The notes: a model not told the origin generated them from the letters alone. A stretch of 12,376 nt of DNA from JAWLFY01 sp964462125 (GCA_964462125.1 CAYWXT010000170.1:1-12376), one strand, 5' to 3'. Counted from the stretch's first letter, positions 1-7,046 are shown. Made by a program: numbers and translations.

Positions 1-20
1 AGAGAAGATTGGTGTAACAT
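1..20 (-). CDS. Start of an unidentified gene leaving the window
   Basis: Read on the minus strand, an ATG at 20 begins the peptide MLHQSS before the window ends. An AAGGAGA Shine-Dalgarno sequence at 31-37 lies 11 nt upstream, slightly further than ideal. The direction matches the three preceding genes (recombinase, unknown protein, HTH protein), so it may be the next gene of the same integrated element. Only six codons are visible, so no function can be given, and this could be a chance ATG. Confidence 0.35.
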
Positions 21-100
21 AGGGGTCGGATCTCCTTGCCTCTGTGTGTGATCCAATGCCTCCGGTCGCTCGCCACGGCCGGGGGCCTTTTCTTGCGCGA

Positions 101-391
101 CTAGAAAACCTGCGGAACGTTCGCATCCAACCGCTGACGGCGGCGGGTCGCGGTCGGTCGGGGAGAATCGCGGCGAACGTTGGTTGGCGTCAGGAACGCT
201 TCCAAGTCCGCTCGGCGAATGGTCCAGCGGGGACGGTCACCTGTGCTGGTATTGGTCGCGGGGATGCGGCCGAGCTCGACCAGACGGCGGATTTTCTGAA
301 TGGTGAACCCGCTCAACTTGGCGGATTCACCGGTGGTGAGATACTGCTTGTCCGCAACCGATCGGCGGACCGTTTCAGCAGATACAGACAT
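101..391 (-). CDS. Small excisionase/MerR-like helix-turn-helix protein
   Basis: A 96-residue basic protein. Residues 17-66 (YLTTGESAKLSGFTIQKIRR, then VELGRIPAT and a RPRW...DLEAFL ending) have the pattern of the HTH_17/excisionase fold: a helix-turn-helix followed by a short wing and a DLEAFL-type last helix. Proteins of this kind act as recombination directionality factors or as small repressors in mobile elements. The C-terminal 30 residues are rich in Arg, Pro and Thr and probably disordered. The ATG at 391 has a good AGAGGA Shine-Dalgarno sequence 7 nt upstream. The gene follows the recombinase and a 260-residue protein on the same strand, which supports a role as excisionase or element regulator. 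The fold call is fairly firm; the choice between excisionase and repressor is inference. Confidence 0.75.
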   Translation of the reverse strand: MSVSAETVRRSVADKQYLTTGESAKLSGFTIQKIRRLVELGRIPATNTSTGDRPRWTIRRADLEAFLTPTNVRRDSPRPTATRRRQRLDANVPQVF

Positions 392-468
392 GAAAAAATC
401 CTCTAAGCGATGCTTTAGTTAGGCAACGCTGAGGATTCTTGCGGGAGATTCCATTTTGCCGACAGCGC

Positions 469-486
469 ACCGGTGCGCGCACCGGT
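469..486. promoter_or_regulatory. Perfect 18-bp palindrome, possible operator or recombination-protein site
   Basis: ACCGGTGCGCGCACCGGT is identical on both strands. It is part of a wider pattern: GCGCACCGGT occurs as direct copies at 465-474 and 477-486, 12 bp apart, and 465-478 is itself a 14-bp palindrome. It lies in the 97-bp gap between the 260-residue gene (stop at 489-491) and the HTH gene (start at 391). It could be an operator for the HTH protein, an excisionase/integrase arm site, or a hairpin between two cistrons. No T-run follows on the minus strand, so a simple intrinsic terminator is unlikely. Confidence 0.45.
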
Positions 487-488
487 CG

Positions 489-1271
489 CTACCGATAGGA
501 TTCAGCCTGTTTTTTCCCCGCTTTGGTGAGGAACTGGCCTCTGTTGCAAGTAACGACGTAGCCGAATCTTTTCAGTCGGTCGAACATCCGTTTGCTTTCG
601 GTTGGCCATCGCAACCGATTCAGCATCTCGGGACGACTGATTGCTGAACCTTCGTCGAACGCCTTGACGGCGAGCATTTCGGACAAGATGGCGATCTCGT
701 TTTTGCTGGGTGATGGTGAGGGTGGCTCTTTCGTTTCGGCGGCTCGGATCTCCTTTTGATTTGGCACCTCCTTTCGATCTCCTGCCAGCACGGCCATCGA
801 CTGACGCACCTGAACCACTTCATCAAGCAGCAGACGGATTTCAGGATCCACCGGCCGTTCAGCGGACGCAGACTCATCGTTAATTACCAGTCGCACAGCA
901 CACACTATTTGCTTCCGCACTGTGCCACGCCGCCACACCTCGCGGGCAAAGACGTAGCGAGGGTCATCGAGCAAATCGGTGACATCCTGCCCATTCTTTA
1001 CTCTGCGTTTGTGCTCTTCGCTGAACCATTGCATGTCGTACGCGTCCCTTAGGAATGCAATGCCCAGCGACTCTTTGGGTTCTTTTCCAGGCTTTGAGTC
1101 CACGAAACGTTCATAGTGTCCCTTCAATACCGCTTCGCCCACGAAACCTACCAACGCCTCCCAGAGCCGGACGATCCGTTCGTCGTTCGACCGCAGTGGA
1201 TTTTGCGTTCCCCATTTAATGGTGTCACTTAATTCCTCCAGCCAAACTTCCACGGTCGCTTTGGTGGTCAT
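489..1271 (-). CDS. Unknown element protein with probable C-terminal winged helix
   Basis: A 260-residue soluble protein that I do not recognise. It has no signal peptide or membrane segment. Residues 1-135 are mostly helical in character and rich in Trp and charged residues (EVWLEELSDTIKWG, FLRDAYDMQWFSEEHKRR). A polar linker at about 160-192 (EPPSPSPSK) leads into a C-terminal segment (EIAILSEMLAVKAF ... SRPEMLNRLRWP ... RMFDRLKRFGYVVTCN) resembling a winged helix-turn-helix, so DNA binding is plausible. Its ATG overlaps the recombinase TGA as ATGA, which indicates translational coupling and a shared transcript. Base composition is somewhat more AT-rich than the flanking genes, as expected of an acquired cargo gene. 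It may be a recombinase accessory or regulatory protein, but that rests on context only. Confidence 0.75.
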   Translation of the reverse strand: MTTKATVEVWLEELSDTIKWGTQNPLRSNDERIVRLWEALVGFVGEAVLKGHYERFVDSKPGKEPKESLGIAFLRDAYDMQWFSEEHKRRVKNGQDVTDLLDDPRYVFAREVWRRGTVRKQIVCAVRLVINDESASAERPVDPEIRLLLDEVVQVRQSMAVLAGDRKEVPNQKEIRAAETKEPPSPSPSKNEIAILSEMLAVKAFDEGSAISRPEMLNRLRWPTESKRMFDRLKRFGYVVTCNRGQFLTKAGKKQAESYR

Positions 1272-2437
1272 ACCCTCTCCTCACTGAACAACCACCCCCG
1301 GACGTGCTCGCACACGGCCCCCAGCCGCTCGTCGTCGATGTGCTGGGTGTAAACGGCTCCCATGTCATCGGCTGAATCGGCATGGCCCATAATCAGGTCC
1401 ACAGCCTCCCGATCGCGGCTTCCGGCGGCAACGGTGCGGAAGGTTCGTCGCAGATCGTAGAAACTGCCCTTGGTCAGCCCAGCGGCTCGTCTTGCCTTGG
1501 TGAACTCGAACCCGATGGAATCGGTTGTTGTCTTGCCGTTGAACCGAACCCACGGGTGGGCGCCGCGGGTCAGGAACACCACCGATTCGAATCGGCTGGA
1601 TCGCGGGTGCGGCCTTTCCTCCAGGTAGTCGCGGATCGCCTGCGCCGTTTCCTCCCACAGCGGAAACCGCCTCGGTGCTCCCGTCTTGCCCCTCGGGTAA
1701 TCAATCCACGGGTCGGCCGTCTCCAGCCCCTTGATGTGGTCGAACCGCAGGTTGCCCAGGTCCAGGTTGCCGACGCCACCGTTAGCCGCAATCAGGACCA
1801 TTGCCCGCAGAGAGGGACGGCAATTCGCCAGAATCGCCCGCAGTTCCTCGGAGCTGAAGTCGCGGCGGCCGTCGGTTGCCCGCTTCCGTCGCTGTAGCTT
1901 CCGGCTCGGCGGAGAGAACTCATCGCCGAACTTGGGAGGGGGAATCAACTCGGCCTTCGTAGCCCAGTTGAGAAACACCCGCAAGCGGCGGATGTCGCCC
2001 CCTACGCTCCCAGGGCTTCGACGCTCCACGGTGCGGCCTCCGTTCCGCTTCCGCTCCACCGGCTCGGCCAGTTCCGCGCGAACCTTGCCGTAGTCGATGG
2101 GTCGCAGGTGCTCCGGCCGACAGTCGCGGCCGAGGATCTGAATCAGTCGGCCGACACAGCTTTCGTAATCCTTGGCGGTGCGGGCTTCCATTTCGCCAGC
2201 CGACACCCGCTCGCGACACCTCGCGACGAACAGGTTTCCCAGTTCGGACAGGGCAGGGGATGCGTCCTTTTTCGGTGGCACCCGTCCGGCCAGCAGGTAG
2301 TCCCGCTCGTCGGCCCACTTCTCCAGGGCCTTGTCCTTGTCGGTCCCGAAGTAGTGCAGTTTGCCTTTGATCCGTTTGCACCATTGGCCGTTTCCGTGCT
2401 GGTACAGGGGGCAATCGTTCGCTCGTTTCTTGGCCAT
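1268..2437 (-). CDS. Tyrosine recombinase/integrase of planctomycete type with altered active site
   Basis: A 389-residue site-specific recombinase. The start is taken as the ATG at 2437, with GGAG 9 nt upstream; an in-frame extension to 2521 lacks support. Residues 1-55 form an N-terminal arm-type domain (WCKRIKGKLHYFG), residues about 62-165 the core-binding helices, and residues about 195-385 the catalytic domain. Visible catalytic candidates are Lys251 (GKTG), Arg330 (YDLRR), His352 (MGH) and nucleophile Tyr363 (VYTQH). The position normally holding the first catalytic arginine (TGLR in typical relatives) reads GGVG, and the usual box II histidine is Tyr327. I recall planctomycete integrases sharing this GxGN pattern, so it may be a lineage variant rather than decay. 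The gene begins 85 bp beyond the 3' end of tRNA-Gln on the same strand, the usual layout for a tRNA-targeting integrative element. Confidence 0.93.
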   Translation of the reverse strand: MAKKRANDCPLYQHGNGQWCKRIKGKLHYFGTDKDKALEKWADERDYLLAGRVPPKKDASPALSELGNLFVARCRERVSAGEMEARTAKDYESCVGRLIQILGRDCRPEHLRPIDYGKVRAELAEPVERKRNGGRTVERRSPGSVGGDIRRLRVFLNWATKAELIPPPKFGDEFSPPSRKLQRRKRATDGRRDFSSEELRAILANCRPSLRAMVLIAANGGVGNLDLGNLRFDHIKGLETADPWIDYPRGKTGAPRRFPLWEETAQAIRDYLEERPHPRSSRFESVVFLTRGAHPWVRFNGKTTTDSIGFEFTKARRAAGLTKGSFYDLRRTFRTVAAGSRDREAVDLIMGHADSADDMGAVYTQHIDDERLGAVCEHVRGWLFSEERV

Positions 2438-2522
2438 CGTCTCGGTCTCCGTGTAGGCGTCGGAAAACCGAATCATAGGCGGTAGGCGTCGTTCCAGGCG
2501 TCGTTCAGAGGGAAAAAGCAAG

Positions 2523-2566
2523 CTACCCCGCCAGGACTCGAACCTGGAATGACTGAACCAAAATCA
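2523..2566 (-). other. Putative attachment site in the 3' half of tRNA-Gln
   Basis: Integrases next to the 3' end of a tRNA commonly recombine within the anticodon-to-acceptor half of that tRNA. The recombinase here begins 85 bp downstream of the tRNA 3' end, so this half is the likely att core. No second copy of the sequence is visible in the window; the other att site would lie to the left, outside it. This is inference from layout only. Confidence 0.35.
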
Positions 2567-2594
2567 GTAGTGTTGCCGATTACACCACGGGGTA
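2523..2594 (-). tRNA. tRNA-Gln (anticodon UUG)
   Basis: The minus strand folds into a complete 72-nt cloverleaf. The acceptor stem is TACCCCG paired with CGGGGTA, with discriminator G. The D arm contains GTGTAATCGGCAACAC. The anticodon stem ACTGA/TCAGT closes the loop TTTTGGT with anticodon TTG at 2559-2561. The T arm is CCAGG-TTCGAGT-CCTGG. The weak U1-A72 pair and discriminator G fit the identity of bacterial tRNA-Gln. CCA is not encoded. The intact gene shows that integration of the neighbouring element rebuilt the tRNA 3' end. Confidence 0.96.
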
Positions 2595-2603
2595 GTTGTT
2601 CAA

Positions 2604-2632
2604 AGTCTAGCAAACTGGCAAATGGAGCTGAA
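2604..2632 (-). promoter_or_regulatory. Possible sigma-70 promoter for tRNA-Gln
   Basis: On the minus strand TTCAGC (2627-2632) and TAGACT (2604-2609) are separated by 17 bp, and the -10 box ends 9 nt before the mature tRNA 5' end. Position and spacing suit a tRNA promoter with a very short leader, but both boxes are only partial matches to consensus. Confidence 0.25.
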
Positions 2633-2746
2633 GGGCCCCTTTCTCCCGCGATCCCCTGCGCGGCGGCGGGGATGCCATGAGGGGTCGCTCCGCGAGCTCT
2701 GTTCTCGTTTTTTGCCAGTGTCTGGTCGTGGTGACCGGGCACCCGT

Positions 2747-3439
2747 TTAGCCGGGGAGGTGGCGGACGGAGAAGGCGAGTCGCTGCAGCTCGCTGGCCAG
2801 ATCGACGTTGACGATCGCCGTGGTGCTGTCGGCACGCAGAGTGGTGGGGGCGAAGTTCAGGATCCCGCGAATCCCGGCGGCGGCAAGGTTGATTGCGACC
2901 TCTTGCGCTTCCTCGGCGGGCACGGCCAGGATGGCCAATTCGGGCCTCTGGCGAGTGACGGTGGAGCGGAGCTCACTGAGCGGTTGCACCCGCACACCGC
3001 CGATGTCGGAACCGATTTTTTCGGGATCGATGTCGAAGGCGGCGGTCAGCTGGAAACCGAGTCGGGAAAAGCCGCGGTAGCGGAGCAGGGCGTTGCCCAA
3101 CGGACCGGCGCCGACGAGTACCACTCCCCAGTGAACGCCGCTGCCGAGGACCTGCCCCAGTTGCTCCAGCAGTGTCGGGATCGAATACCCTACGCCTCGC
3201 CGGCCAATCGTTCCCAACACGCTCAGGTCTCGGCGAACCACCGCGGGCGAGACATCGACCAGTCGCCCCAGTTCGCGGCTGTTGATCGATGTCGCCCCGG
3301 CATCAGCGATGCGGTGCAGTTCTCGAAAGTAGAGGCTCAGCCGGCCGATGGCGGCCTTGGGAAGTCGGTGCGAGGCGGTCTGGCCTGCATCTTCGCTCGA
3401 GCGGTCCATGGGCTGTTCCCGATCGGTTCGATTCACCAT
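2747..3439 (-). CDS. rex: Redox-sensing transcriptional repressor Rex
   Basis: Rex binds operator DNA when NAD+ dominates and leaves it when NADH rises, controlling fermentation and respiration genes. The 230-residue product has an N-terminal winged helix starting LPKAAIGRLSLYFRELHRI (from about residue 26), then SSREL-like INSRELGRLVDVSPAVVRRD and the signature RRGVGY. A Rossmann domain follows, with the dinucleotide loop VGAGPLG at about 109-115 and the strand-end acidic residue in AAFDIDPEKIG. The conserved AILAVPAEEAQEVA, GIRGILNFAP and NVDLASELQ blocks follow. The start is uncertain: ATG at 3439 (chosen), ATG at 3409 (GGGA 7 nt upstream) and TTG at 3481 are all in frame, and all leave the domain intact. 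It sits between tRNA-Gln and a divergent cysteine-rich envelope gene. Its targets are not visible here. Confidence 0.95.
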   Translation of the reverse strand: MVNRTDREQPMDRSSEDAGQTASHRLPKAAIGRLSLYFRELHRIADAGATSINSRELGRLVDVSPAVVRRDLSVLGTIGRRGVGYSIPTLLEQLGQVLGSGVHWGVVLVGAGPLGNALLRYRGFSRLGFQLTAAFDIDPEKIGSDIGGVRVQPLSELRSTVTRQRPELAILAVPAEEAQEVAINLAAAGIRGILNFAPTTLRADSTTAIVNVDLASELQRLAFSVRHLPG

Positions 3440-3927
3440 GGCGTTCACCAGAGCGGCTGTGGGCGAAAAACAAGACGGCAAGACGGTGCGCCGCTGCGGG
3501 GCAACTCTACCGATTCTACGGGCTGGCGCGGTTCCGCGGGCTTGCAGGTCGGGGCGGTCACGATTGGGTCGCGACAGATCAGGTTAAATGGGCCGCGGCC
3601 GAAACAATCGTTAAAACACGAACGGACCGTTTATCAGGACCCCCCAAACACCGCCTTTTACCTTGGCATCGCTCTTTGCGTGTTCAACGTTTGCTCCGTA
3701 GTCGATGTAGTCAGTGTATCGAGATCTGTATCGTTAGGGCTCATGGGTTTCCCATCCCTACCACTCCTCCACAAACGCGGCGTCGTTGCACGGGGGGAAG
3801 CTTGCCAGAGCGGCTACGGCGGTTCGGCATCGCGGGTCTCGATCGCAGGCGGTCCTGGAGGTTCCGGGGCGGTCATCCAAAGCTGCGTCCTTGCAACACC
3901 GTGTTGTTCCTTGTGGAGAATTTGAAG
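3440..3927. other. Divergent intergenic region between rex and the YTV gene
   Basis: About 490 bp with no convincing gene; open frames crossing it lack start signals and family resemblance. It must carry the promoters of both flanking genes. A weak plus-strand candidate is TTGCTC (3691-3696), an 18-bp spacer, then TGTATC (3715-3720), which would leave a leader of roughly 200 nt before the YTV start. I looked for a Rex-type inverted repeat (TTGTG...CACAA) and did not find a good one. Confidence 0.4.
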
Positions 3928-5592
3928 ATGAAAAGGCTGTGGTTGTTGCCCGCCTTGACGGTCATTTCGATCGTCTCGGGAGCAAAGACCGCCAGCGCCG
4001 CCTACAGCGGCGCGATCAGCTATGAAGGCTGTGGCGGATGTGGAAGTTCGGTCGTCGAAGAGGGAGCGATCGACGAAGACGCGGGGATTGACGGCGGGTC
4101 GCACACCGTAATGCGTACGGTCCGCGACGTCGTCTATGACCGAGTCAAAGAAACTCGTTACCGCACGCGGAACGAGGTTTATTACGAAGACAAAGAGGTC
4201 GAGTGCACCCGCATGGTGCCGGAGACCCGGACCCGGACGGTGAACTACACCGTCAACAAGCCGGTGTACGAGACGAAAACGCGTGAGGTCAACTACACCG
4301 TCATGAAGCCGGTGCACGAAACTCACGAGAAGGTGATCAACTACACCGTCAAGAAGCCGGTGTACGAGACGAAGACCCGTGAGATCAACTACACCGTCAT
4401 GAAGCCGGTGTATGAAACTCATGAGAAGGTGATCAACTACACTGTCAAGAAGCCGGTGTACGAGACGAAGACCCGTGAGATCAATTACACCGTCATGAAG
4501 CCGGTGTATGAGAAGCGGCAGCGGGAGATCAACTACACGGTGATGAAGCCGGTACGCGAGACGAAGACCCGCGAGATCAACTACACCGTCTACAACACGG
4601 TGCACGAGGAGAAGGTCCGCAAGGAGCACTACACCGTGTGCGTTCCTGAGACCTACACCAAGACGATCCAGGTTAAGACTGGCTCGTGGGAGACCCGGGA
4701 GGAAACGGTCCCGGGACCGGTGATGCGTCGGGTGGTCCGCGAGCCTGGGACCTGGACCTTCGATCCGGTGACGTGCAAATGCGTCTACTGCCCGGGCAAG
4801 TGCCGCGTCGAGTGTGTGCAGTGCCCGCCGAAGACGATCTGCAAGAAGGTCTGGGTGCCGCGGTGCGAGGAACGGGAGGTCACCTGCACCCGTTACGTCC
4901 GTGAACGCCGGGTCCGTGAGGTTCCCTACACGGTGTGCAAGCGCGTTCCGGAATGCAAGACCAAGACCTGCACCTACACGGTTTGCAAGATGGTCCCCGA
5001 GTGCCGCACCAAGACCTGCGACTACACAGTTTGCAAGATGGTCCCCGAGCAGCGCACGAAGACCTGCACCTACAAGGTTTGCAAGATGGTCTGCGAAGAG
5101 AAGCAGAAGGTCTGCAAGTACACGACTTGCAAGATGGTTCCCGAGCAGCGGACCAAGACCTGCACCTACAAGGTTTGCAAGATGGTCTGCGAAGACCGGC
5201 AGAAGGTCTGCAAGTACACGACTTGCAAGATGGTTCCGGAGCAGCGAACCAAGACCTGCACCTATAAGGTCTGCAAGATGGTTCCGGAGTGCCGCAGCAA
5301 GGAAGTCTGCTACACGGTTTGTGTCCCGAAGCGTTACACCAAGACGGTCAAGGTTGCCAAGTGCCGCCAGGTCTGCGAGCCTTACACCGTGACCAAGTGT
5401 GTGCCGCGGGTGGTTTGCAAGGAAGTTCCGGTGCAAGTGTGCTGCCCGACCCCGCGCTGCGTTCCGTCAGCGTCGGATCTGGGGGGTGACTGCTGCCCGG
5501 CGCCCCGCTCGACGTTGGGCCGGGGCGGCCTGCTGAAGCGCTTGTTCGGCCATCGCGACTGCTGCGACACCGCACCCGCTTGCGGCTGCTGA
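3928..5592 (+). CDS. Secreted YTV-repeat protein with twin 8x16-residue arrays
   Basis: A 554-residue exported protein of the planctomycete YTV family (Pfam YTV); its molecular function is unknown and a structural role in the cell envelope is inferred. The start is the ATG at 3928 with GGAG 9 nt upstream; an open frame extends further upstream but lacks these signals. Residues 1-24 form a signal peptide (MKRLWLLPALTVISIVSG...ASA). Residues 106-233 are eight 16-residue repeats of the type NYTVMKPVYETKTREI with no cysteine. A cap YTVCVPETYTKT follows, then a cysteine-rich linker (about 250-333). Residues 334-461 are eight more 16-residue repeats of the type YTVCKMVPEQRTKTCT, closed by the matching cap YTVCVPKRYTKT, and a tail with CC pairs. 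About 44 cysteines lie after residue 260. The protein is strongly basic. The gene ends in an intrinsic terminator. Confidence 0.93.
   Translation: MKRLWLLPALTVISIVSGAKTASAAYSGAISYEGCGGCGSSVVEEGAIDEDAGIDGGSHTVMRTVRDVVYDRVKETRYRTRNEVYYEDKEVECTRMVPETRTRTVNYTVNKPVYETKTREVNYTVMKPVHETHEKVINYTVKKPVYETKTREINYTVMKPVYETHEKVINYTVKKPVYETKTREINYTVMKPVYEKRQREINYTVMKPVRETKTREINYTVYNTVHEEKVRKEHYTVCVPETYTKTIQVKTGSWETREETVPGPVMRRVVREPGTWTFDPVTCKCVYCPGKCRVECVQCPPKTICKKVWVPRCEEREVTCTRYVRERRVREVPYTVCKRVPECKTKTCTYTVCKMVPECRTKTCDYTVCKMVPEQRTKTCTYKVCKMVCEEKQKVCKYTTCKMVPEQRTKTCTYKVCKMVCEDRQKVCKYTTCKMVPEQRTKTCTYKVCKMVPECRSKEVCYTVCVPKRYTKTVKVAKCRQVCEPYTVTKCVPRVVCKEVPVQVCCPTPRCVPSASDLGGDCCPAPRSTLGRGGLLKRLFGHRDCCDTAPACGC
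4243..4626 (+). repeat. First YTV array: eight 48-bp units, cysteine-free
   Basis: Eight tandem 48-bp units, each coding 16 residues beginning NYTV. Units alternate between MKPVYETHEKVI-type and KKPVYETKTREI-type endings in the middle of the array, giving a 96-bp higher-order period and suggesting duplication of pairs. No unit codes for cysteine. The array is followed directly by the HYTVCVP cap at 4627. Confidence 0.92.
4927..5310 (+). repeat. Second YTV array: eight 48-bp units, cysteine-rich
   Basis: Eight tandem 48-bp units coding YTVCKMVPEQRTKTCT-like 16-residue repeats, in the same phase as the first array. Cysteines recur at fixed positions (after YTV/YKV/YTT and at unit residue 15). 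Units 4-5 and 6-7 are near-identical 96-bp pairs (YKVCKMVCE..QKVCK then YTTCKMVPEQRTKTCT), which points to recent pairwise duplication. The YTVCVPKRYTKT cap begins at 5311. Confidence 0.92.
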
Positions 5593-5604
5593 GATGCGGG
5601 TTGA

Positions 5605-5627
5605 TTGATCCCTCGCGGCGGGATCAA
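5605..5627. repeat. Small perfect inverted repeat after the YTV gene
   Basis: TTGATCCC (5605-5612) and GGGATCAA (5620-5627) are exact reverse complements around a 7-nt loop, 12 bp after the YTV stop codon. An overlapping alternative pairing, GGTTGAT with ATCAACC, is also possible. There is no T-run, so it may stabilise the mRNA 3' end rather than terminate transcription. Confidence 0.45.
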
Positions 5628-5658
5628 CCATTCGGTTCAGGACGTTAGCGACAGCGAA

Positions 5659-5697
5659 GCGGGGTGGGTCCAAACTTCGGACTCACCTCGCTTTTTT
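5659..5697 (+). terminator. Intrinsic terminator of the YTV transcript
   Basis: GCGGGGTGGGTCC (5659-5671) pairs with GGACTCACCTCGC (5679-5691) over 13 positions, with two G-U wobbles, around the 7-nt loop AAACTTC, and is followed immediately by six T residues (5692-5697). This is a textbook Rho-independent terminator, so the DUF1573 gene downstream probably has its own promoter. Confidence 0.88.
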
Positions 5698-5803
5698 CGT
5701 GCCCTCGGTGTCACGCCGGTGGTTCCGCAAGCTACGGTTGGTCGTGGTTTTGCAGCCCCGATTGACGCCCAGCATCTGCACTCAAGTCCGGGGGGACTCT
5801 TTG

Positions 5804-6829
5804 ATGATTCCGCGACAATGGTTGGTGACCGCGGCGGCGATCGCCGGTGTTACCGTTGCTCACCCGTTTGTCTCTGCTCCGGCGACCGCCGCTGATTGGG
5901 CCGAGCGAGTCTTCCCGATCCAGAAGCATGATTTTGGCACCGTGGCGGTTGCCTCGAAGACGGAGTTTCGCTTTCCCGTCGTGAACCCCTATTCCAGCGA
6001 GTTGCACATCCGGGCGGTGCGAACCAGCTGCGGTTGCACGACGCCGCTGGTGGAGACGGAATCCATTGCGTCGGGGGAGACCGGATCGATCCTGGCGCGC
6101 TTCAACACCGACACTTTTCGGGGCCGCCGTGGGGCGACCGTGACGGTGGTGATTGACAAACCGTTTTATCGCGAAGCGCGGCTGCGGGTCGATGGCTTCA
6201 TCCGCAAAGACATGGTGTTCGATCCTGGGGCGTTGGAATTCGGCAAGGTCGAATCGGGGACAGCGGCGACCGAGTCGGCAACGGTTTACTACGCGGGGCG
6301 GGACGACTGGAAGATCACGGATATCCGCAGCAGCCATCCTTGGATTCGGACTGACTTCGAGCCAACGGCGCGGGGCGGGGGGAAGGTGAATTACAAATTG
6401 ACCGTCACGCTCCGCGAAGATGCTCCTGCCGGGGCCTTCCAGGACGAGCTGGTCATCACCACCGATGACCGCGCGATGCCCCAGGTGCCGCTCCGGGTTT
6501 CGGGCAACGTTGAGGCGGCACTGACCGTCTCACCGCAGCTGATTTCGCTGGGGAGCTTGCAACCAGGGGAGAGTGTTGCGCAGCGTCTCGTGGTCCGTGG
6601 CCGGGAACCGTTTCAGATCGAGGGGATTGACTGCGCGGGCTGGGAGGTCGCGTTCGAGCCGCCCGGTTCCGCTAAGAAGCTGCATATTCTGGAGACCCGG
6701 TTCACGCCCGTTGACGCCAGCGGCCCTCAAAAGGTCAAGGTCGTGATCCGCATGAACGCCCAGGATGAGCAGTCGGCGACGGCACATGCTCTGGTGACCG
6801 CGGTGGTGCGAGACCGCGAAGAAAAATGA
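5804..6829 (+). CDS. Secreted DUF1573 protein with three Ig-like modules
   Basis: A 341-residue exported protein of unknown biochemical role. A signal peptide covers residues 1 to about 29 (MIPRQWLVTAAAIAGVTVAH ... ATAA). The DUF1573 signature follows: HDFGTVAVASKTEFRFPVVN, then SCGCTTP at 75-81 and SIASGETGSILARFNTD. Two further stretches repeat the opening strand pattern (LEFGKVESGTAATESATVYY and ISLGSLQPGESVAQRLVVRG), so the protein appears to be three tandem Ig/ASH-like beta-sandwiches. The start is the ATG at 5804, with GGGGGA 7 nt upstream; the longer frame from 5699 begins before the terminator hairpin's surroundings have cleared and lacks a signal peptide. DUF1573 proteins are abundant in planctomycetes and Bacteroidetes and are usually periplasmic or surface-located. 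Its neighbours are also envelope proteins. Confidence 0.9.
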   Translation: MIPRQWLVTAAAIAGVTVAHPFVSAPATAADWAERVFPIQKHDFGTVAVASKTEFRFPVVNPYSSELHIRAVRTSCGCTTPLVETESIASGETGSILARFNTDTFRGRRGATVTVVIDKPFYREARLRVDGFIRKDMVFDPGALEFGKVESGTAATESATVYYAGRDDWKITDIRSSHPWIRTDFEPTARGGGKVNYKLTVTLREDAPAGAFQDELVITTDDRAMPQVPLRVSGNVEAALTVSPQLISLGSLQPGESVAQRLVVRGREPFQIEGIDCAGWEVAFEPPGSAKKLHILETRFTPVDASGPQKVKVVIRMNAQDEQSATAHALVTAVVRDREEK

Positions 6830-7046
6830 ACGAGCGGTGACGCGGATTAGGCCGATTGTGCGGGCTGTGCGGGTTGTATCCTGCGAGGGATCTCTGCCAT
6901 TGGTGACGAATGTGATCGATATGCCAGATGTGCTCGTCCCCCGTTCCCGATCGATCTGGATTTACCGATTCGTCCCCTAGAGAGGACCTGTGACGGTCGA
7001 TGCAATAGAACGTCCGGTCATGGGAAATCTCGAAGGGAGTCGAGTT

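Noticed and set aside
61..100. GC-rich hairpin followed by TTTTCTT on the plus strand as a terminator
   Set aside because: The stem (GGCC-GGG-GGCC) is only four base pairs and no plus-strand gene ends before it; on the minus strand there is no T-run.
2759..3925. Long plus-strand open frame across rex and the intergenic region
   Set aside because: It is antisense to the clearly real rex gene and ends just before the YTV start; the translation is low-complexity and unlike any family I know.
3440..3927. Rex operator controlling rex or the YTV gene
   Set aside because: I searched for TTGTG-N8-CACAA or TTGTTAA-type inverted repeats and found only partial AT-rich half matches, not enough to call.
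3814..5436. A 540-residue open frame antisense to the YTV gene with repeated HRLHDGVVDLTGLRLVHRL-like units
   Set aside because: Its repeats are the complement of the 48-bp YTV units. A period divisible by three and biased codons keep the opposite frame open. It has no start signal or family resemblance.
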